DNA of 64,000 bases from Allorhizobium borbori. GTDB taxonomy: Bacteria > Pseudomonadota > Alphaproteobacteria > Rhizobiales > Rhizobiaceae. Below the pieces are notes generated by a model. It was given only the letters and a program-made list of their open reading frames with translations, was not told where the DNA came from and ran no database searches. Location: positions 80,225 through 144,224 of the forward strand of contig NZ_JACIDU010000005.1 in the NCBI RefSeq assembly GCF_014196535.1, given 5' to 3'. Shown here piece by piece: positions 6,959 to 16,569 of the stretch (position 1 is its first letter; the number at the start of each line of letters is the position of its first letter). Both the position numbers and the translations under genes were made by a program.

Positions 6959-9475
6959 TCACTCGCGGGCGTAAGTCGCCCGGATGTTGAGTACCGAACA
7001 AGCGGCACTGGACGTTGCGACAATCGTGCCGTCGGTATTGATGATGACACGAACGAGACTGGTCGTATTGCCAGCATCACCGAGCAGGATGATAGTCTGC
7101 GCAGGCTTCAGCGATGCAGGCAATGTCGCAATGGCCGTGCCAGACAGGGTCTGGGATGTGAAGGTGGCACCCAAAGCCAGCGTGATCTGGCCCTGAGAGT
7201 CTGACGAGAAGGAGGACGTGTTAGCCAGCGTCATACCCGCCGCCGCAATACTGGACGGGAGCAGCGTGCGCCCTGCCTTTTTGGTGGTTTCAGGTGCCAG
7301 CGCATCCAGAGCCGCACGGGCCATCGCATAAGCGTCGAGGTGGTATCCGCCATCGGTCTGGTGGATGTTGTCGCGCAATATCTGATCGTAAGCCAGCGGA
7401 TCGCTACCCTTGTAGCTCCCCAGGACATGGCCCATCGAAGAGATGTTATCTGCCTCAAAGACCAGCCCGGAGGATGCATATTTGGCGGCGATTGACTGCT
7501 GCAATGCAGCTCTGTAAGCCGCACCGAAATAATAGTTCGATGTGGCTTGCCCCGATCCACCACCGAGAGCCTGGCTGTAGAACATGGCAGGAACCGCCAC
7601 GACAACCGGGACACCAGCCGCGATGAAGATATCCATGATAGCCTCCATGTTGCTGATGTAAGTCAGCCGACTGGTTGCGGCCTGGATATCGTTAGCGCCG
7701 ACACGAATAAACGCGCAGGTTGGCAGATTGCCATTGCTATCGTTGATGCCATTGGTTTGCAGATCGCTCAGCACATCCGCCGAACTCCAACCGCCGACAG
7801 CCCTGTTTGTCAGCCTCTCAACGCGGATCCCCATCGATCCCTCGATTAGCTGCCGTAGCATCCATGGCCAACCACCATAAATATCAGCAACAGTGCTATC
7901 ACCATGGCACAACAGACGTTGCTGGCCGACACCGAACAGGCTCTTGCTCTTGAGTAGACGCCAGCCGAGCAAAGTAGGCGTGGTCGTCGTATTATAGACA
8001 CCAAAGCCGATATGCGTGATTGGCGCGATCGTTTGCACGACCTTGACGCGTACGCCGTTGATAAGGACGGCAAAGGCAAACGGGTTGATTGCCTGTATGC
8101 CCCACAATGCCCATTGCGGCTTCTGACTGTCGTGGGTCGCAGCGCCAGGGATTGTCACGGCGCTGGTGACAGCCGCCACGCCGGTCGCCTTGTAACCGAT
8201 GTTGAGAGCATTTGTTTCCCGATCTGCCCAGAACACGTAGTGACCGCCCGTTGTCCTGATGGCCGCCGCGCGGAGGTAAGCATCCGCATCGCCACTGAAC
8301 GAGACATCAACCTGCTCAGCCCATCGCGTCTCGCGGAACGAGATGCGGAAGCGGTTAAGCGCCTCCACAGGCCATTGCACCGTGCCGGCTGTCGTGGTCG
8401 GCGTAGCCGCAGCCCACGTATCGCCAGCAGGCCACGCGATGTATTGATGGACGAGATCAGAGGCAGGATTGAGCAAAACCGAGCGTGGGCGGGAAAGATT
8501 ACCTTCTCCGAGGAAAAACGGTTTCTGGCCGAGGGGGAGCAGGTATTCCGGATTAAGCCACATCTCGACATCGGTACCAGTCGAAGTGTCAATTACGCGC
8601 GTGCGGCGGATCACCTTGGGGTGATTGACGGCACCGGGATTTTCTCCCGGAGACTGCGGGCGCGAGAACGCGCCTTTGAGTGTGACGCCGGGCTCAACAT
8701 CCAGATAGAGTCCATTGACCGGGAGAATGCCGCCGGTGAAGAGGTAGACCCCCGTCGCACTGACGCGCGGGAACACGATACGCCCACCGGCAGGAATGAG
8801 GGATGCCGCCGCCTGCATGGCGCTGGTATTATTGGTGGCATTGTCATCCTTGCCACCGAGGGCGGCCATGTTGACCTCGTCGGAGACTTCCCACCATGCA
8901 CCATCGGCCGACTGAGTGCGGCCGCTGGTTGCCGGACCTGCGCCGACCTTCTTCAGAAACGCCCGGCCGCCATCGCCAACGGCGGCCCGGCCATTGACAA
9001 TAATTCCAGAAATCCCGCCGGGGATAGTCAGGCCGGAAATCCCGCCAAACGTGCCGTAGATCGGAACGTTACCCTGGCTGACGGCATCGGAGGCATAACC
9101 TTCAGCAATATCGCGCGCGGCTTCCGCCGCATTCTTGGCCGACTCTGCCGCATCGGCATAATCCTGCGCTGCAGCTTCAGGAAGTTCTCGATTGAACACC
9201 CATGCCGACCCGTTATGGATATAGATGCCCGCATCGACCCCGGCATAGACGATGCCGACATCGCCAGATGCCCCGTGCACGGCCTCGAGGGCCGCCTTCG
9301 TCGCTTTTGCCGCAACCGCTCCCGCCGCGACAACGATTGCATCGATCGCAGCCGCCACGGCATCCGTGAATGGAAAAATGTCCACCGTATCAGGCTTATA
9401 AAAGCCAGATCCAGAAGCGCCATCAATATTGTATTTGCGCCAGGCCATACGACCAAGCTGCCGAACACTCGCCAT
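6959..9475 (-). CDS. Tail fibre / tailspike protein with SGNH hydrolase domain
   Basis: An 838-residue protein downstream of the tail-tip gene. Residues 1-200 look like a fibre attachment and helical region; the middle resembles a beta-rich spike; the part around residues 520-740 holds SGNH blocks CHGDSTVAD (Ser), VGANDIQ (Asn) and TDGGYHLD (Asp/His). The last 90 residues are beta-rich and may trimerise. It likely binds and deacetylates a surface polysaccharide at adsorption. ATG at 9475 is chosen because GGAG lies seven bases upstream. Confidence 0.85.
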   Translation of the reverse strand: MASVRQLGRMAWRKYNIDGASGSGFYKPDTVDIFPFTDAVAAAIDAIVVAAGAVAAKATKAALEAVHGASGDVGIVYAGVDAGIYIHNGSAWVFNRELPEAAAQDYADAAESAKNAAEAARDIAEGYASDAVSQGNVPIYGTFGGISGLTIPGGISGIIVNGRAAVGDGGRAFLKKVGAGPATSGRTQSADGAWWEVSDEVNMAALGGKDDNATNNTSAMQAAASLIPAGGRIVFPRVSATGVYLFTGGILPVNGLYLDVEPGVTLKGAFSRPQSPGENPGAVNHPKVIRRTRVIDTSTGTDVEMWLNPEYLLPLGQKPFFLGEGNLSRPRSVLLNPASDLVHQYIAWPAGDTWAAATPTTTAGTVQWPVEALNRFRISFRETRWAEQVDVSFSGDADAYLRAAAIRTTGGHYVFWADRETNALNIGYKATGVAAVTSAVTIPGAATHDSQKPQWALWGIQAINPFAFAVLINGVRVKVVQTIAPITHIGFGVYNTTTTPTLLGWRLLKSKSLFGVGQQRLLCHGDSTVADIYGGWPWMLRQLIEGSMGIRVERLTNRAVGGWSSADVLSDLQTNGINDSNGNLPTCAFIRVGANDIQAATSRLTYISNMEAIMDIFIAAGVPVVVAVPAMFYSQALGGGSGQATSNYYFGAAYRAALQQSIAAKYASSGLVFEADNISSMGHVLGSYKGSDPLAYDQILRDNIHQTDGGYHLDAYAMARAALDALAPETTKKAGRTLLPSSIAAAGMTLANTSSFSSDSQGQITLALGATFTSQTLSGTAIATLPASLKPAQTIILLGDAGNTTSLVRVIINTDGTIVATSSAACSVLNIRATYARE

Positions 9476-9489
9476 GATAAACTCCAATG

Positions 9490-11610
9490 TCAGGAAACGA
9501 TTGCGCCGTCAGGGCCGCTGAGGGGGCCGGCAATACCGGAAATATTCAGGGGGCAGGCATAGATATCGAAAGAGCCCGCCACAGATGTGATTGGGAGGGC
9601 GTATGAAATTCCCGTAGCCACCGCGAATCTGCCAACTTCATGAATGGCAGGATCGAGCGCTTCTCCAGAGGGAGCCCTGAAGATAGCGACGGTAGCAAGA
9701 TGCGCATCATTTACAGATCCGAAGGCGGCAACGAACTGCCCGGATCCACCAGAAGCGGAAAATGATGCGAGCGCCTGCGGCGCGACCGTATCAACAACAA
9801 CAGTTACGGGGACTGTCGAATATTGCCAGTCGAAGGTTTTCCCGCTGGCAACATTGCGGATGCGCCAATCATAAGACCCGCCGTCAGCCACGGGCGAAAA
9901 TTTGGCAGTGTCAGCCGATTGCGTCACTACCGCAGCACTCCACTCCGCCGCATCGGCTGGTGAAACCTCGACATCGTGCGAGTAGCTGTCTGGCACCGTT
10001 GCGCCACCCGTTCCCACCCATGAAAATTTCAGGAAGGGCGCCGAGTTGGCCTGCAATTCGACCGATACAGTTACGGCCAAACCAACATCATCCACGTAGG
10101 AAGGCAGCTCGGGCGGAACGACGATATCAGCCTGTTCATCTGTTGATGCGATCCAGTCTTCCGCACCATCCCTGAAGATCACGAAAGGTGCCGAAACCGT
10201 CATGGACTCGCCATCATAGTCAATAGAGCCATTGACGCACGCCACCCGCTCGAACGTCTCTTCCGGCGACAGATCAAGCGTGAAGACATAGTCTTCCATC
10301 AGGTCAAGCGCCTGCGGCCCCGCCGTCAACGACCCCGAAAATTCCGGATTCATTTCGTAGACCCGCAGTTTGCCCAGGCGCTGCGCCTGCGAGGAAGACG
10401 GGCACAGCAGCACCTCAAGGGGCGTCGAATATTCAACGCCATCCTCCTCGATAAGATCGAAGTGACGCCAGATGACTTCGTTCGCCTTCCAGTTCAGCGC
10501 CGGATCAACGTATGTCACCTTGATCATGTTCGAGAGCTTTTGCAGGCCTCGCCCACCCTCGATCTGCACGGTCAAATGGTCACCATTGCGCGCCCGCAGC
10601 GCAATGCCGGGAACCGATCGCATCTTGCGTTGCACGGTCATACGGCCCTGTCGGTCCATGAACACATCGGCATTGCATACATCTGCAATGGCCTTGATCC
10701 GCCCTTCGTTTTCGCCATCGAGCGAAATCAGTCCGGCACAGCGATAGCGCCGCTCTGTTCCGCCAGCCTTGAGCGCCACCAGCTCATCGCAATGCACTGC
10801 AAATTCGGAAAACGATGACAAGGACAATTCGTCAACGTCAGAAGGTGTCAGGCCGTAAACGTCCATCACTTCCGTTAACAGGCAGCATCCGGCATTGTCG
10901 GAAAATCCGGTGATCCCGGCTCTCGGATCATAGACTTCCGCAAAGCCGTCGATCACGACTTGCAGGCCGGGTAGGTTGTTCGGATACACATCCTGCAATT
11001 TTTCCTGCGGCACCTGCTCCACGATCTGCAAGACCATCGCGCAATTGCGATGGCGGAAAGGCGTAAGCGGCGTGTTCAGCTCCGGAAAGGCCGTCAGAAG
11101 AGCTGCGAATGGCCCGTCCGTTGATGTTCCAAGCGTCGTTAGGATCTGGACACGCGAGCGACCGCCAACCTGATATTGCGCTTCCTGCACAAAGCCGCTG
11201 GCATCGAGCGTGACCGGCTTCTTGTCCAGCCGAAACGAGACATAGCCGGCAATCGGACCTTCGCAGATATAGTGCAGGACGTAGCTTTTCTCGCCGCGTC
11301 GAAAACCGAATACGATCACCGATCCCGTCAGATATCGCCCGTAGATTTTGCGCCGTGGCGAAATTTCCTGCTTGATATTGGACTGCACATCGGAAGGCTT
11401 TGGCGTTGCGGGCTTAGGCATCAAAGCCATTTGCAGGCCAATCGCCGCAGCCGCGACAAGACCATAACCGATGGCCAGACCCAACGCGTTTGCAATTACT
11501 ACAGATACGCCTGCATTGATAAGCGCCCCGGCTATAACAACGCCAATCGCCTGCGGCGATCGGTAGACTTGCGGACCCAGAGGCCATTCGAAGAAAAAGC
11601 GCGGCTTCAT
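9490..11610 (-). CDS. Tail tip / host-specificity protein (baseplate hub, J-like)
   Basis: A 706-residue protein in the place of lambda J or GTA gp15, after the hub and NlpC/P60-like genes and before the fibre. The N-terminal 75 residues contain hydrophobic segments (AIGVVIAGALINAGVSVVIA, LVAAAAIGLQMALMP), as is usual in this family. The middle contains typical hub features such as the RRKIYGRYLTGSVIVFG stretch, and the C-terminal third looks like fibronectin-type beta domains (near VTVSVELQANSAPFLKFSW). The start MKPRFFFEWP at 11610 overlaps the previous gene by 4 bp. Confidence 0.85.
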   Translation of the reverse strand: MKPRFFFEWPLGPQVYRSPQAIGVVIAGALINAGVSVVIANALGLAIGYGLVAAAAIGLQMALMPKPATPKPSDVQSNIKQEISPRRKIYGRYLTGSVIVFGFRRGEKSYVLHYICEGPIAGYVSFRLDKKPVTLDASGFVQEAQYQVGGRSRVQILTTLGTSTDGPFAALLTAFPELNTPLTPFRHRNCAMVLQIVEQVPQEKLQDVYPNNLPGLQVVIDGFAEVYDPRAGITGFSDNAGCCLLTEVMDVYGLTPSDVDELSLSSFSEFAVHCDELVALKAGGTERRYRCAGLISLDGENEGRIKAIADVCNADVFMDRQGRMTVQRKMRSVPGIALRARNGDHLTVQIEGGRGLQKLSNMIKVTYVDPALNWKANEVIWRHFDLIEEDGVEYSTPLEVLLCPSSSQAQRLGKLRVYEMNPEFSGSLTAGPQALDLMEDYVFTLDLSPEETFERVACVNGSIDYDGESMTVSAPFVIFRDGAEDWIASTDEQADIVVPPELPSYVDDVGLAVTVSVELQANSAPFLKFSWVGTGGATVPDSYSHDVEVSPADAAEWSAAVVTQSADTAKFSPVADGGSYDWRIRNVASGKTFDWQYSTVPVTVVVDTVAPQALASFSASGGSGQFVAAFGSVNDAHLATVAIFRAPSGEALDPAIHEVGRFAVATGISYALPITSVAGSFDIYACPLNISGIAGPLSGPDGAIVS

Positions 11611-12020
11611 GAAAAACCAACATCCCAAACGATGATTTCAGTTCGAGGGCGCACAAACCGGATACCGCCCTCACCCGCCCGGATGACCCACATGGTCCCC
11701 GTGCAGATCATTCCCAGATGCCAGCCATCAACCGCCATCTGTCCCACATCACCACGCCGCGCCGCACTCCCCATGCGCGGCGGGCCGAGAAGATCGCACC
11801 AGGCCGAAACAGCACCGCCGCGCTCGCCGAGAAGGATGCGCGCCTCATTTTCGTTGCTGTAGCGATTGCGCCAGGGCAGGCCCGCGCCGGGCCAGCCAAT
11901 CCGTTCCACCCAGCCAGCCAAAAAAAGCTGGCAATCACCATTGCGACGGCTGGACCATTCAAAGGGGTGATTGCGCTCTTCCGAAAGATAGTCGTCGAGA
12001 GCGTCAGTTTCGCGCATCAT
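11607..12020 (-). CDS. Tail assembly protein, DUF6950 / NlpC-P60-like
   Basis: A 137-residue protein between the hub and tip genes, where siphophages encode a peptidoglycan hydrolase-like tail protein. It has NGDCQLFLAGWVERI near residues 27-41, a Cys placed like the nucleophile of NlpC/P60 folds, and a His in DGWHLGMI near 99. Assignment to DUF6950 comes from this pattern and position. Whether it is an active peptidase is not clear. Confidence 0.65.
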   Translation of the reverse strand: MMRETDALDDYLSEERNHPFEWSSRRNGDCQLFLAGWVERIGWPGAGLPWRNRYSNENEARILLGERGGAVSAWCDLLGPPRMGSAARRGDVGQMAVDGWHLGMICTGTMWVIRAGEGGIRFVRPRTEIIVWDVGFS

Positions 12021-12591
12021 AGAGGTTCAAGGTCTGATCGACCATCTTCTGAACATAGATGAAGCCGGTATTTCCGGGGTCACGCGTCTGTTGATCGCTA
12101 TGCGTAACCATCAGATTGGCCGAGCGGCGGCGGCGGGAAAAGCGGTCTTCAAGAAGCAGTGTGATCTTGCGGGAGGTCGCCCCCTCTTTCACCATCCGCA
12201 GCCGGTCACCTATGCCGGTATAGATGTGAAACCGACTGTCGAGCGGGCGAAGCCCTTCATAGAACTGCCCCCAGAAGCGGAATTTCCGCCCCTTGATCTG
12301 GCGCTGTTCCTCTTCGAAGAAATATTCACGAATCGTGGCATCATCGGCCACCAACGCACAGGATACCTGCCGCGAAGCCCCGATCCGCGAAGCGCCGAGG
12401 CCGGAAACCGTCGCCATGCCTTGCAGCCCAAGCCACTTGATGCCCTCAAGAGCACCCGCCGCAGACCGCGAATAAAGAACGCCGCCGCCATTGTGGACAT
12501 ACATGGTTCCGCTCAAAAACTGCATTTCAAGCAAAACGGCGCAATGCACGACATGACCGCGCGCATTGGCCTTGATCACTTCGGAAAACAT
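12004..12591 (-). CDS. Tail baseplate hub protein (phage BR0599-like)
   Basis: A 195-residue protein. Its C terminus, with HSDQQTRDPGNTGFIYVQ and then TLNLYDARN, matches the 'DQQ-R-PGD-GF-YV' pattern of hub proteins found next to NlpC/P60-like tail genes. The start at 12591 overlaps the stop of the gene before it (ATGA). It is likely part of the tail tip complex that connects the tube to the host-specificity protein. Confidence 0.65.
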   Translation of the reverse strand: MFSEVIKANARGHVVHCAVLLEMQFLSGTMYVHNGGGVLYSRSAAGALEGIKWLGLQGMATVSGLGASRIGASRQVSCALVADDATIREYFFEEEQRQIKGRKFRFWGQFYEGLRPLDSRFHIYTGIGDRLRMVKEGATSRKITLLLEDRFSRRRRSANLMVTHSDQQTRDPGNTGFIYVQKMVDQTLNLYDARN

Positions 12592-13304
12592 CAATCGAAA
12601 TCCTTGGCGAGACGCGTCAAATCCTCTTCGAATTCGAGCGTGAATGTCCCGTGCTTGGCATTCCGAAAAACACCATCCCCCGGAATGTCTGTCGTGCAGA
12701 CGCCGACGAAAACCGGCGCAAGTGAAACAACCGTGCCCGCTGGCGCATCCAGCCGCAGCCCCGGTGAAAGCTTCAGGCGGTTGACGCCGCCTTCGAGCCA
12801 TGAACCGGCGATCATGTAGCAAAATTCGTCAATGCTGATGACGACGCCGGCCGGCAGTTCTTGCGATGACGCCACGAATATATGGTTTTCCGTGGCCGTC
12901 ACGCTGGAAACTGTCACGACTTCCAGCGTCGGAACGGCATGGCCGACACCCGTCGCATACATTGCATCCGTGGCAAACGGCACACCGTCAGGCCATGCTT
13001 TTCGCGCCGCTTTCGTTGCCATGGCCAACGGCCCGTCGAGGCCATAAAGGTCAGGAATCCGAATGCGGATCAGGTTGCGGTCACCCTCAAGATTGGCAAT
13101 CAGTGCCCGCAGTGTCCGCACCTTGTCGAGATCGTGCGAGATGCGAATGCCATCCATCACCACCTTGAACGCCGCCCCGGAAAACCCGAGCGATCGCCGC
13201 ATGCCGTTGGTGGCGTCATGCGGCGATCGATTGCGGTAAAGCGGCACAACGCCCACATTTGAAGGCGTCAGAACCCGCAATGGGTATTCGAGCAATACCG
13301 TCAT
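12591..13304 (-). CDS. Minor tail / distal tail protein
   Basis: A 237-residue protein directly after the tape measure gene, overlapping it by 4 bp, in the slot for the distal tail protein. It is beta-rich, with repeated hydrophobic strands (VVTVSSVTATENHIFVASS, GTVVSLAPVFVGVCTTDIPG). No enzyme motif is seen. The function is assigned from gene order, which is well conserved in siphophages. Confidence 0.65.
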   Translation of the reverse strand: MTVLLEYPLRVLTPSNVGVVPLYRNRSPHDATNGMRRSLGFSGAAFKVVMDGIRISHDLDKVRTLRALIANLEGDRNLIRIRIPDLYGLDGPLAMATKAARKAWPDGVPFATDAMYATGVGHAVPTLEVVTVSSVTATENHIFVASSQELPAGVVISIDEFCYMIAGSWLEGGVNRLKLSPGLRLDAPAGTVVSLAPVFVGVCTTDIPGDGVFRNAKHGTFTLEFEEDLTRLAKDFD

Positions 13305-16300
13305 CTGCCGCGTTCCGATGCTTCATTCATGCGGTTGTAGAAGCTGTTCGTCAGAACAACGTCATACTGACCGACAGTGTTTCTGGCCTGCCGCTGCGAT
13401 ACGCTTTCAACGAACGGCATGAGATTGCCGTTATTGTCAGCGGAAACACCCACGGTCACATCGACCGCCTGTCCGGCGCTGCGGCTGGCAGGTGTCGGGA
13501 TTTCGCGCAGGCTGCGCAACGGGATTTGCGGGATAGACGCGCCGGTTACATAGCCGCCGGATGAAAACCCTTTCAGGTTTTTCCGCACGGCATCGAGAGC
13601 CGAAGGCCCACCGGCAGCTTTCACGGATGCCTGATCGAAGACATATTCGCCCTTGTGCACGACACCGGCAGGCGCATATTTCCCGCCGTCGCCCGTATAG
13701 CCGCCCCCGGAAAACTTGAGGCCGAACAAGCCACCGAAGGCAGAAAGAATTCCACCCCCTGACGTGCCGACCCCGAAAAGCGAATTGAGGCTCATATCCA
13801 GCATCTTGTCGCCAATCTTTCCGAGTGCGTTCGACAAAGCTTCCGCCGCCGATTTCCCGCTTCGCAGGTCAGAAATAAACCCGGACGTGATATCCTTGGC
13901 CGAGTTCTTGAAGTCAGCAACGGAATTGACAAGCTTGTCCTGCCCTTCCGTCAGCTTGGCCCGCTCGACTTCCGCATTCGCATAGCCTGCCGCAAGTTCA
14001 TCGATCTTGGCCGCAAGTTCCGGCGTGACGACGATTCCGGCTTGCTGGACAGCGTTCAGAATGTCCTGCTTTTCGGAGGCGAAGGCAGCGGCGTAGCCGT
14101 AATCATTGACCAGAGGATTGAGGCCGGAAAGCGCTTCCGTTTCCGCTTTCATCATGGCAATGCGCTGGCCGCGCTGATCAAGATCGGCCTGCACATCAAC
14201 ACCGGCCTGCGCAGCCGGCGGCGCGTCGGAAATGTAAAGCGCAGCTTCACTGTTCCGGCGAACCCGGTTTATCCCGCCATTATCCCCACCAAGACCCTTG
14301 ATCGCGGCGTAGACCTGCTCCTGACTGCCGCTCTTGATCGCCGCAACAATCCTGTCAGGGAGCGAACCGTAATTGTAAGCGATGGAAGTCAGGACGGCCT
14401 GTTGATTGGTCGACATGCTGTCAAAGGTGCTGCCGCCGATTTTCGAACGGACACCAGCCTGAAACTCACTAACCCGCCGCGCCAGATCGCGGTTTGCGTC
14501 AGCAACAGAGACGGTAATGCCCTGCGTGACCTTCTGGACAGACCCGTCATCGAGCGTGACCGTATCCGAGCCATAGCCGACGCGGTACGCATTCACATCC
14601 CAATATGGCTTGGCCCTGAAGCCTTCATATTGCTTGATGAGGTCAGACGCGCTACCCACCGAGGCGGAATTCGCCTGCGCTACTTCCCGATCATTTATGT
14701 TTGCGATGGCCTGAAGCCTCGCCGCCGCCTCACTTAGCGCAGTGCCGGCCTTTTGCGCACGCTCCATGACCGCAGCCGTTTCAGTGTCAATCTTCTTTTG
14801 CGCTTCCGACTTTCGGGCGTCAGCCGTTTCCTTGTCGAGAAAGGTCTGTATGTCCCGCTGCGTCTTGGCCGCATCCGTGCGCGTCGTCGCAAAGCGGTCC
14901 ATTGGGTTTGTGGACGGACCCACCGCCCCTGCTTTCTGGATATCTTCCGCGTAGCGCTTCAGGTCTCGCATTTGCGGGAGGATTTCCCGAAGAAGCTTGA
15001 GGTATTTGTCCATCCCTCCCGAAGCGTCGATCTTGGATATTTCGTCCAGACGATTTCCAATCTCTTCGAGAGATATCTTTCCAGCCTCGGCTTGCGCAAT
15101 CAGGTCAGTGAGTTCACTGGCGGCCTGCTTTGTCGATGACTTTGCCGAGCTGCGCGGACCATTGATTGCGGAAAGCGCCGACTTCACATCACCGAGGCTA
15201 CTCGTCCCGCCGAAGATACTTCCCCAGGACCTTTCCTGCATGTGGTCCAGTTCGTCATTGATTTCCTTCAACTTGGCGCGCACTTCATCAGCAGCCAGCT
15301 TTTTGATGGATTCCGACGTTTTGTCGATCGTCGAAGACAACGTTCCGGATGAAATCCCAAGTTCGTCCATTTCGCCCCGCAGACGCGCGGTACGCTCTGA
15401 CGCGTCGACGGCCTGCTGCCCGAAATACATTGCAGCACCAGCAGCAGCCGTGCCGAGCAAAGCGCCAACCGGACCAAGGGCCGCGCCAAGACCACCAAAA
15501 GCTTGCACGAGACCAACCGACTTAACCTTCCTGAAGGCGGCGATCAGATCGAGAACACCCTTCGCGCCGAGGCCAAGTTGGGTAATCATGCCCGTCAAGG
15601 ACCGGCCAAGCATGCCGCCGGCAAGCAGGCCGGCAAATAGCAAGGTAGCGTCGGCAACCTGATCAAAATTGTCTGCTAGAGCATTAAGGCCAGCCACCAG
15701 GCGCTGCGACGCACCAAGGCTGGAATCCGTCTCACCGATATATTTGGTCAGCGCATTGCGGACTTTCGTGATCCCTTGATCAATGGTCTGTGTTGAACCA
15801 GCCGCCATGGCTGCAACAGCGGGCATACCCTTGAGAAACGCCTGAAAGAACTGCTGTCCGGAAACCTTCCCGTCATTTACAAGCTGCTTGAGCTTGTTGA
15901 CGGAACCGCCTGCCTCGTCCAGCCCGTTCGCAACGGCGATCAGGATCGGTCGTGCGCCTTCATTGACAGAATTGAACTCTTCAGCCTGTACGCGGGCAGA
16001 ACCCAGAAGCTGCCCGAGCTGCGTCAGCGCACCACTGGCGGATTCAGCCGATGCGCCCGCTACGCGCAGCGCAATACCGACACCATCCGAGAATTTCAGC
16101 AGGTCTGACTGACTGGCGCCGAGATTGTCGGATGCCTGCGCAGCTTTGCCAAACAGATCGGCCATCGCGCCAATCGGCGCGGCATTGCGTTGCGCAGACT
16201 GGTAAAGCTGATCGAGAACGGCAGCCTGCTGTTTCCCGGTGACGCCAGCGACAGCTAGGCTATTTTTCGCGCTTGTCCAGGCATCCGCATAGGCCAGCAC

Positions 16301-16519
16301 CTCACGCGTTGCAAGCGCGGCACCAATGCCTGCCAGTGGCGCTGTGATATTACGGGCCATGCTGGCACCAAGGCGATTGAGGCCGGCATTCGTAGCCATC
16401 CACGATGCCTCAACCTTTCGCGCTGCGGCGGCATTGGCCCCATAGAGCTTTTGCAGATCCTTGTTGTACGACCCAAGTTCCATGCGCATGACAGTGCGCA
16501 GTTCATCAATGGTTGCCAT
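13301..16519 (-). CDS. Tape measure protein with embedded GH24 lysozyme domain
   Basis: A 1072-residue protein, the longest in the operon, that sets tail length. The first 200 residues are helical and match the usual tape measure N terminus (TLGASMARNI-like motif, then SAQRNAAPIGAMADLFGKAA near 120). Hydrophobic segments lie around 290-370. Residues 625-780 form a T4-type lysozyme domain: IKQYEGFRAKPYWD with the likely catalytic Glu, then YRVGYGSDT, and later NQQAVLTSIAYNYG. The C terminus has the GGYTGDGGKYAPAGVVHKGEY motif common to tape measures. The lysozyme probably opens peptidoglycan during DNA injection. Confidence 0.92.
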   Translation of the reverse strand: MATIDELRTVMRMELGSYNKDLQKLYGANAAAARKVEASWMATNAGLNRLGASMARNITAPLAGIGAALATREVLAYADAWTSAKNSLAVAGVTGKQQAAVLDQLYQSAQRNAAPIGAMADLFGKAAQASDNLGASQSDLLKFSDGVGIALRVAGASAESASGALTQLGQLLGSARVQAEEFNSVNEGARPILIAVANGLDEAGGSVNKLKQLVNDGKVSGQQFFQAFLKGMPAVAAMAAGSTQTIDQGITKVRNALTKYIGETDSSLGASQRLVAGLNALADNFDQVADATLLFAGLLAGGMLGRSLTGMITQLGLGAKGVLDLIAAFRKVKSVGLVQAFGGLGAALGPVGALLGTAAAGAAMYFGQQAVDASERTARLRGEMDELGISSGTLSSTIDKTSESIKKLAADEVRAKLKEINDELDHMQERSWGSIFGGTSSLGDVKSALSAINGPRSSAKSSTKQAASELTDLIAQAEAGKISLEEIGNRLDEISKIDASGGMDKYLKLLREILPQMRDLKRYAEDIQKAGAVGPSTNPMDRFATTRTDAAKTQRDIQTFLDKETADARKSEAQKKIDTETAAVMERAQKAGTALSEAAARLQAIANINDREVAQANSASVGSASDLIKQYEGFRAKPYWDVNAYRVGYGSDTVTLDDGSVQKVTQGITVSVADANRDLARRVSEFQAGVRSKIGGSTFDSMSTNQQAVLTSIAYNYGSLPDRIVAAIKSGSQEQVYAAIKGLGGDNGGINRVRRNSEAALYISDAPPAAQAGVDVQADLDQRGQRIAMMKAETEALSGLNPLVNDYGYAAAFASEKQDILNAVQQAGIVVTPELAAKIDELAAGYANAEVERAKLTEGQDKLVNSVADFKNSAKDITSGFISDLRSGKSAAEALSNALGKIGDKMLDMSLNSLFGVGTSGGGILSAFGGLFGLKFSGGGYTGDGGKYAPAGVVHKGEYVFDQASVKAAGGPSALDAVRKNLKGFSSGGYVTGASIPQIPLRSLREIPTPASRSAGQAVDVTVGVSADNNGNLMPFVESVSQRQARNTVGQYDVVLTNSFYNRMNEASERGR

Positions 16520-16569
16520 TTTTACGGGTATCCTGATAGTAGGCTTCCAGATGAAGCGGGGTGACTTGG

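Noticed and set aside
8012-9562. A 516-codon rightward frame
   Set aside because: It lies wholly opposite the tail fibre gene, has no domain, and reflects the GC-rich codon pattern of the true gene.
14042-14737. A 231-codon rightward frame
   Set aside because: It is the complement of the tape measure gene, whose lysozyme and tail motifs are clear on the other strand.
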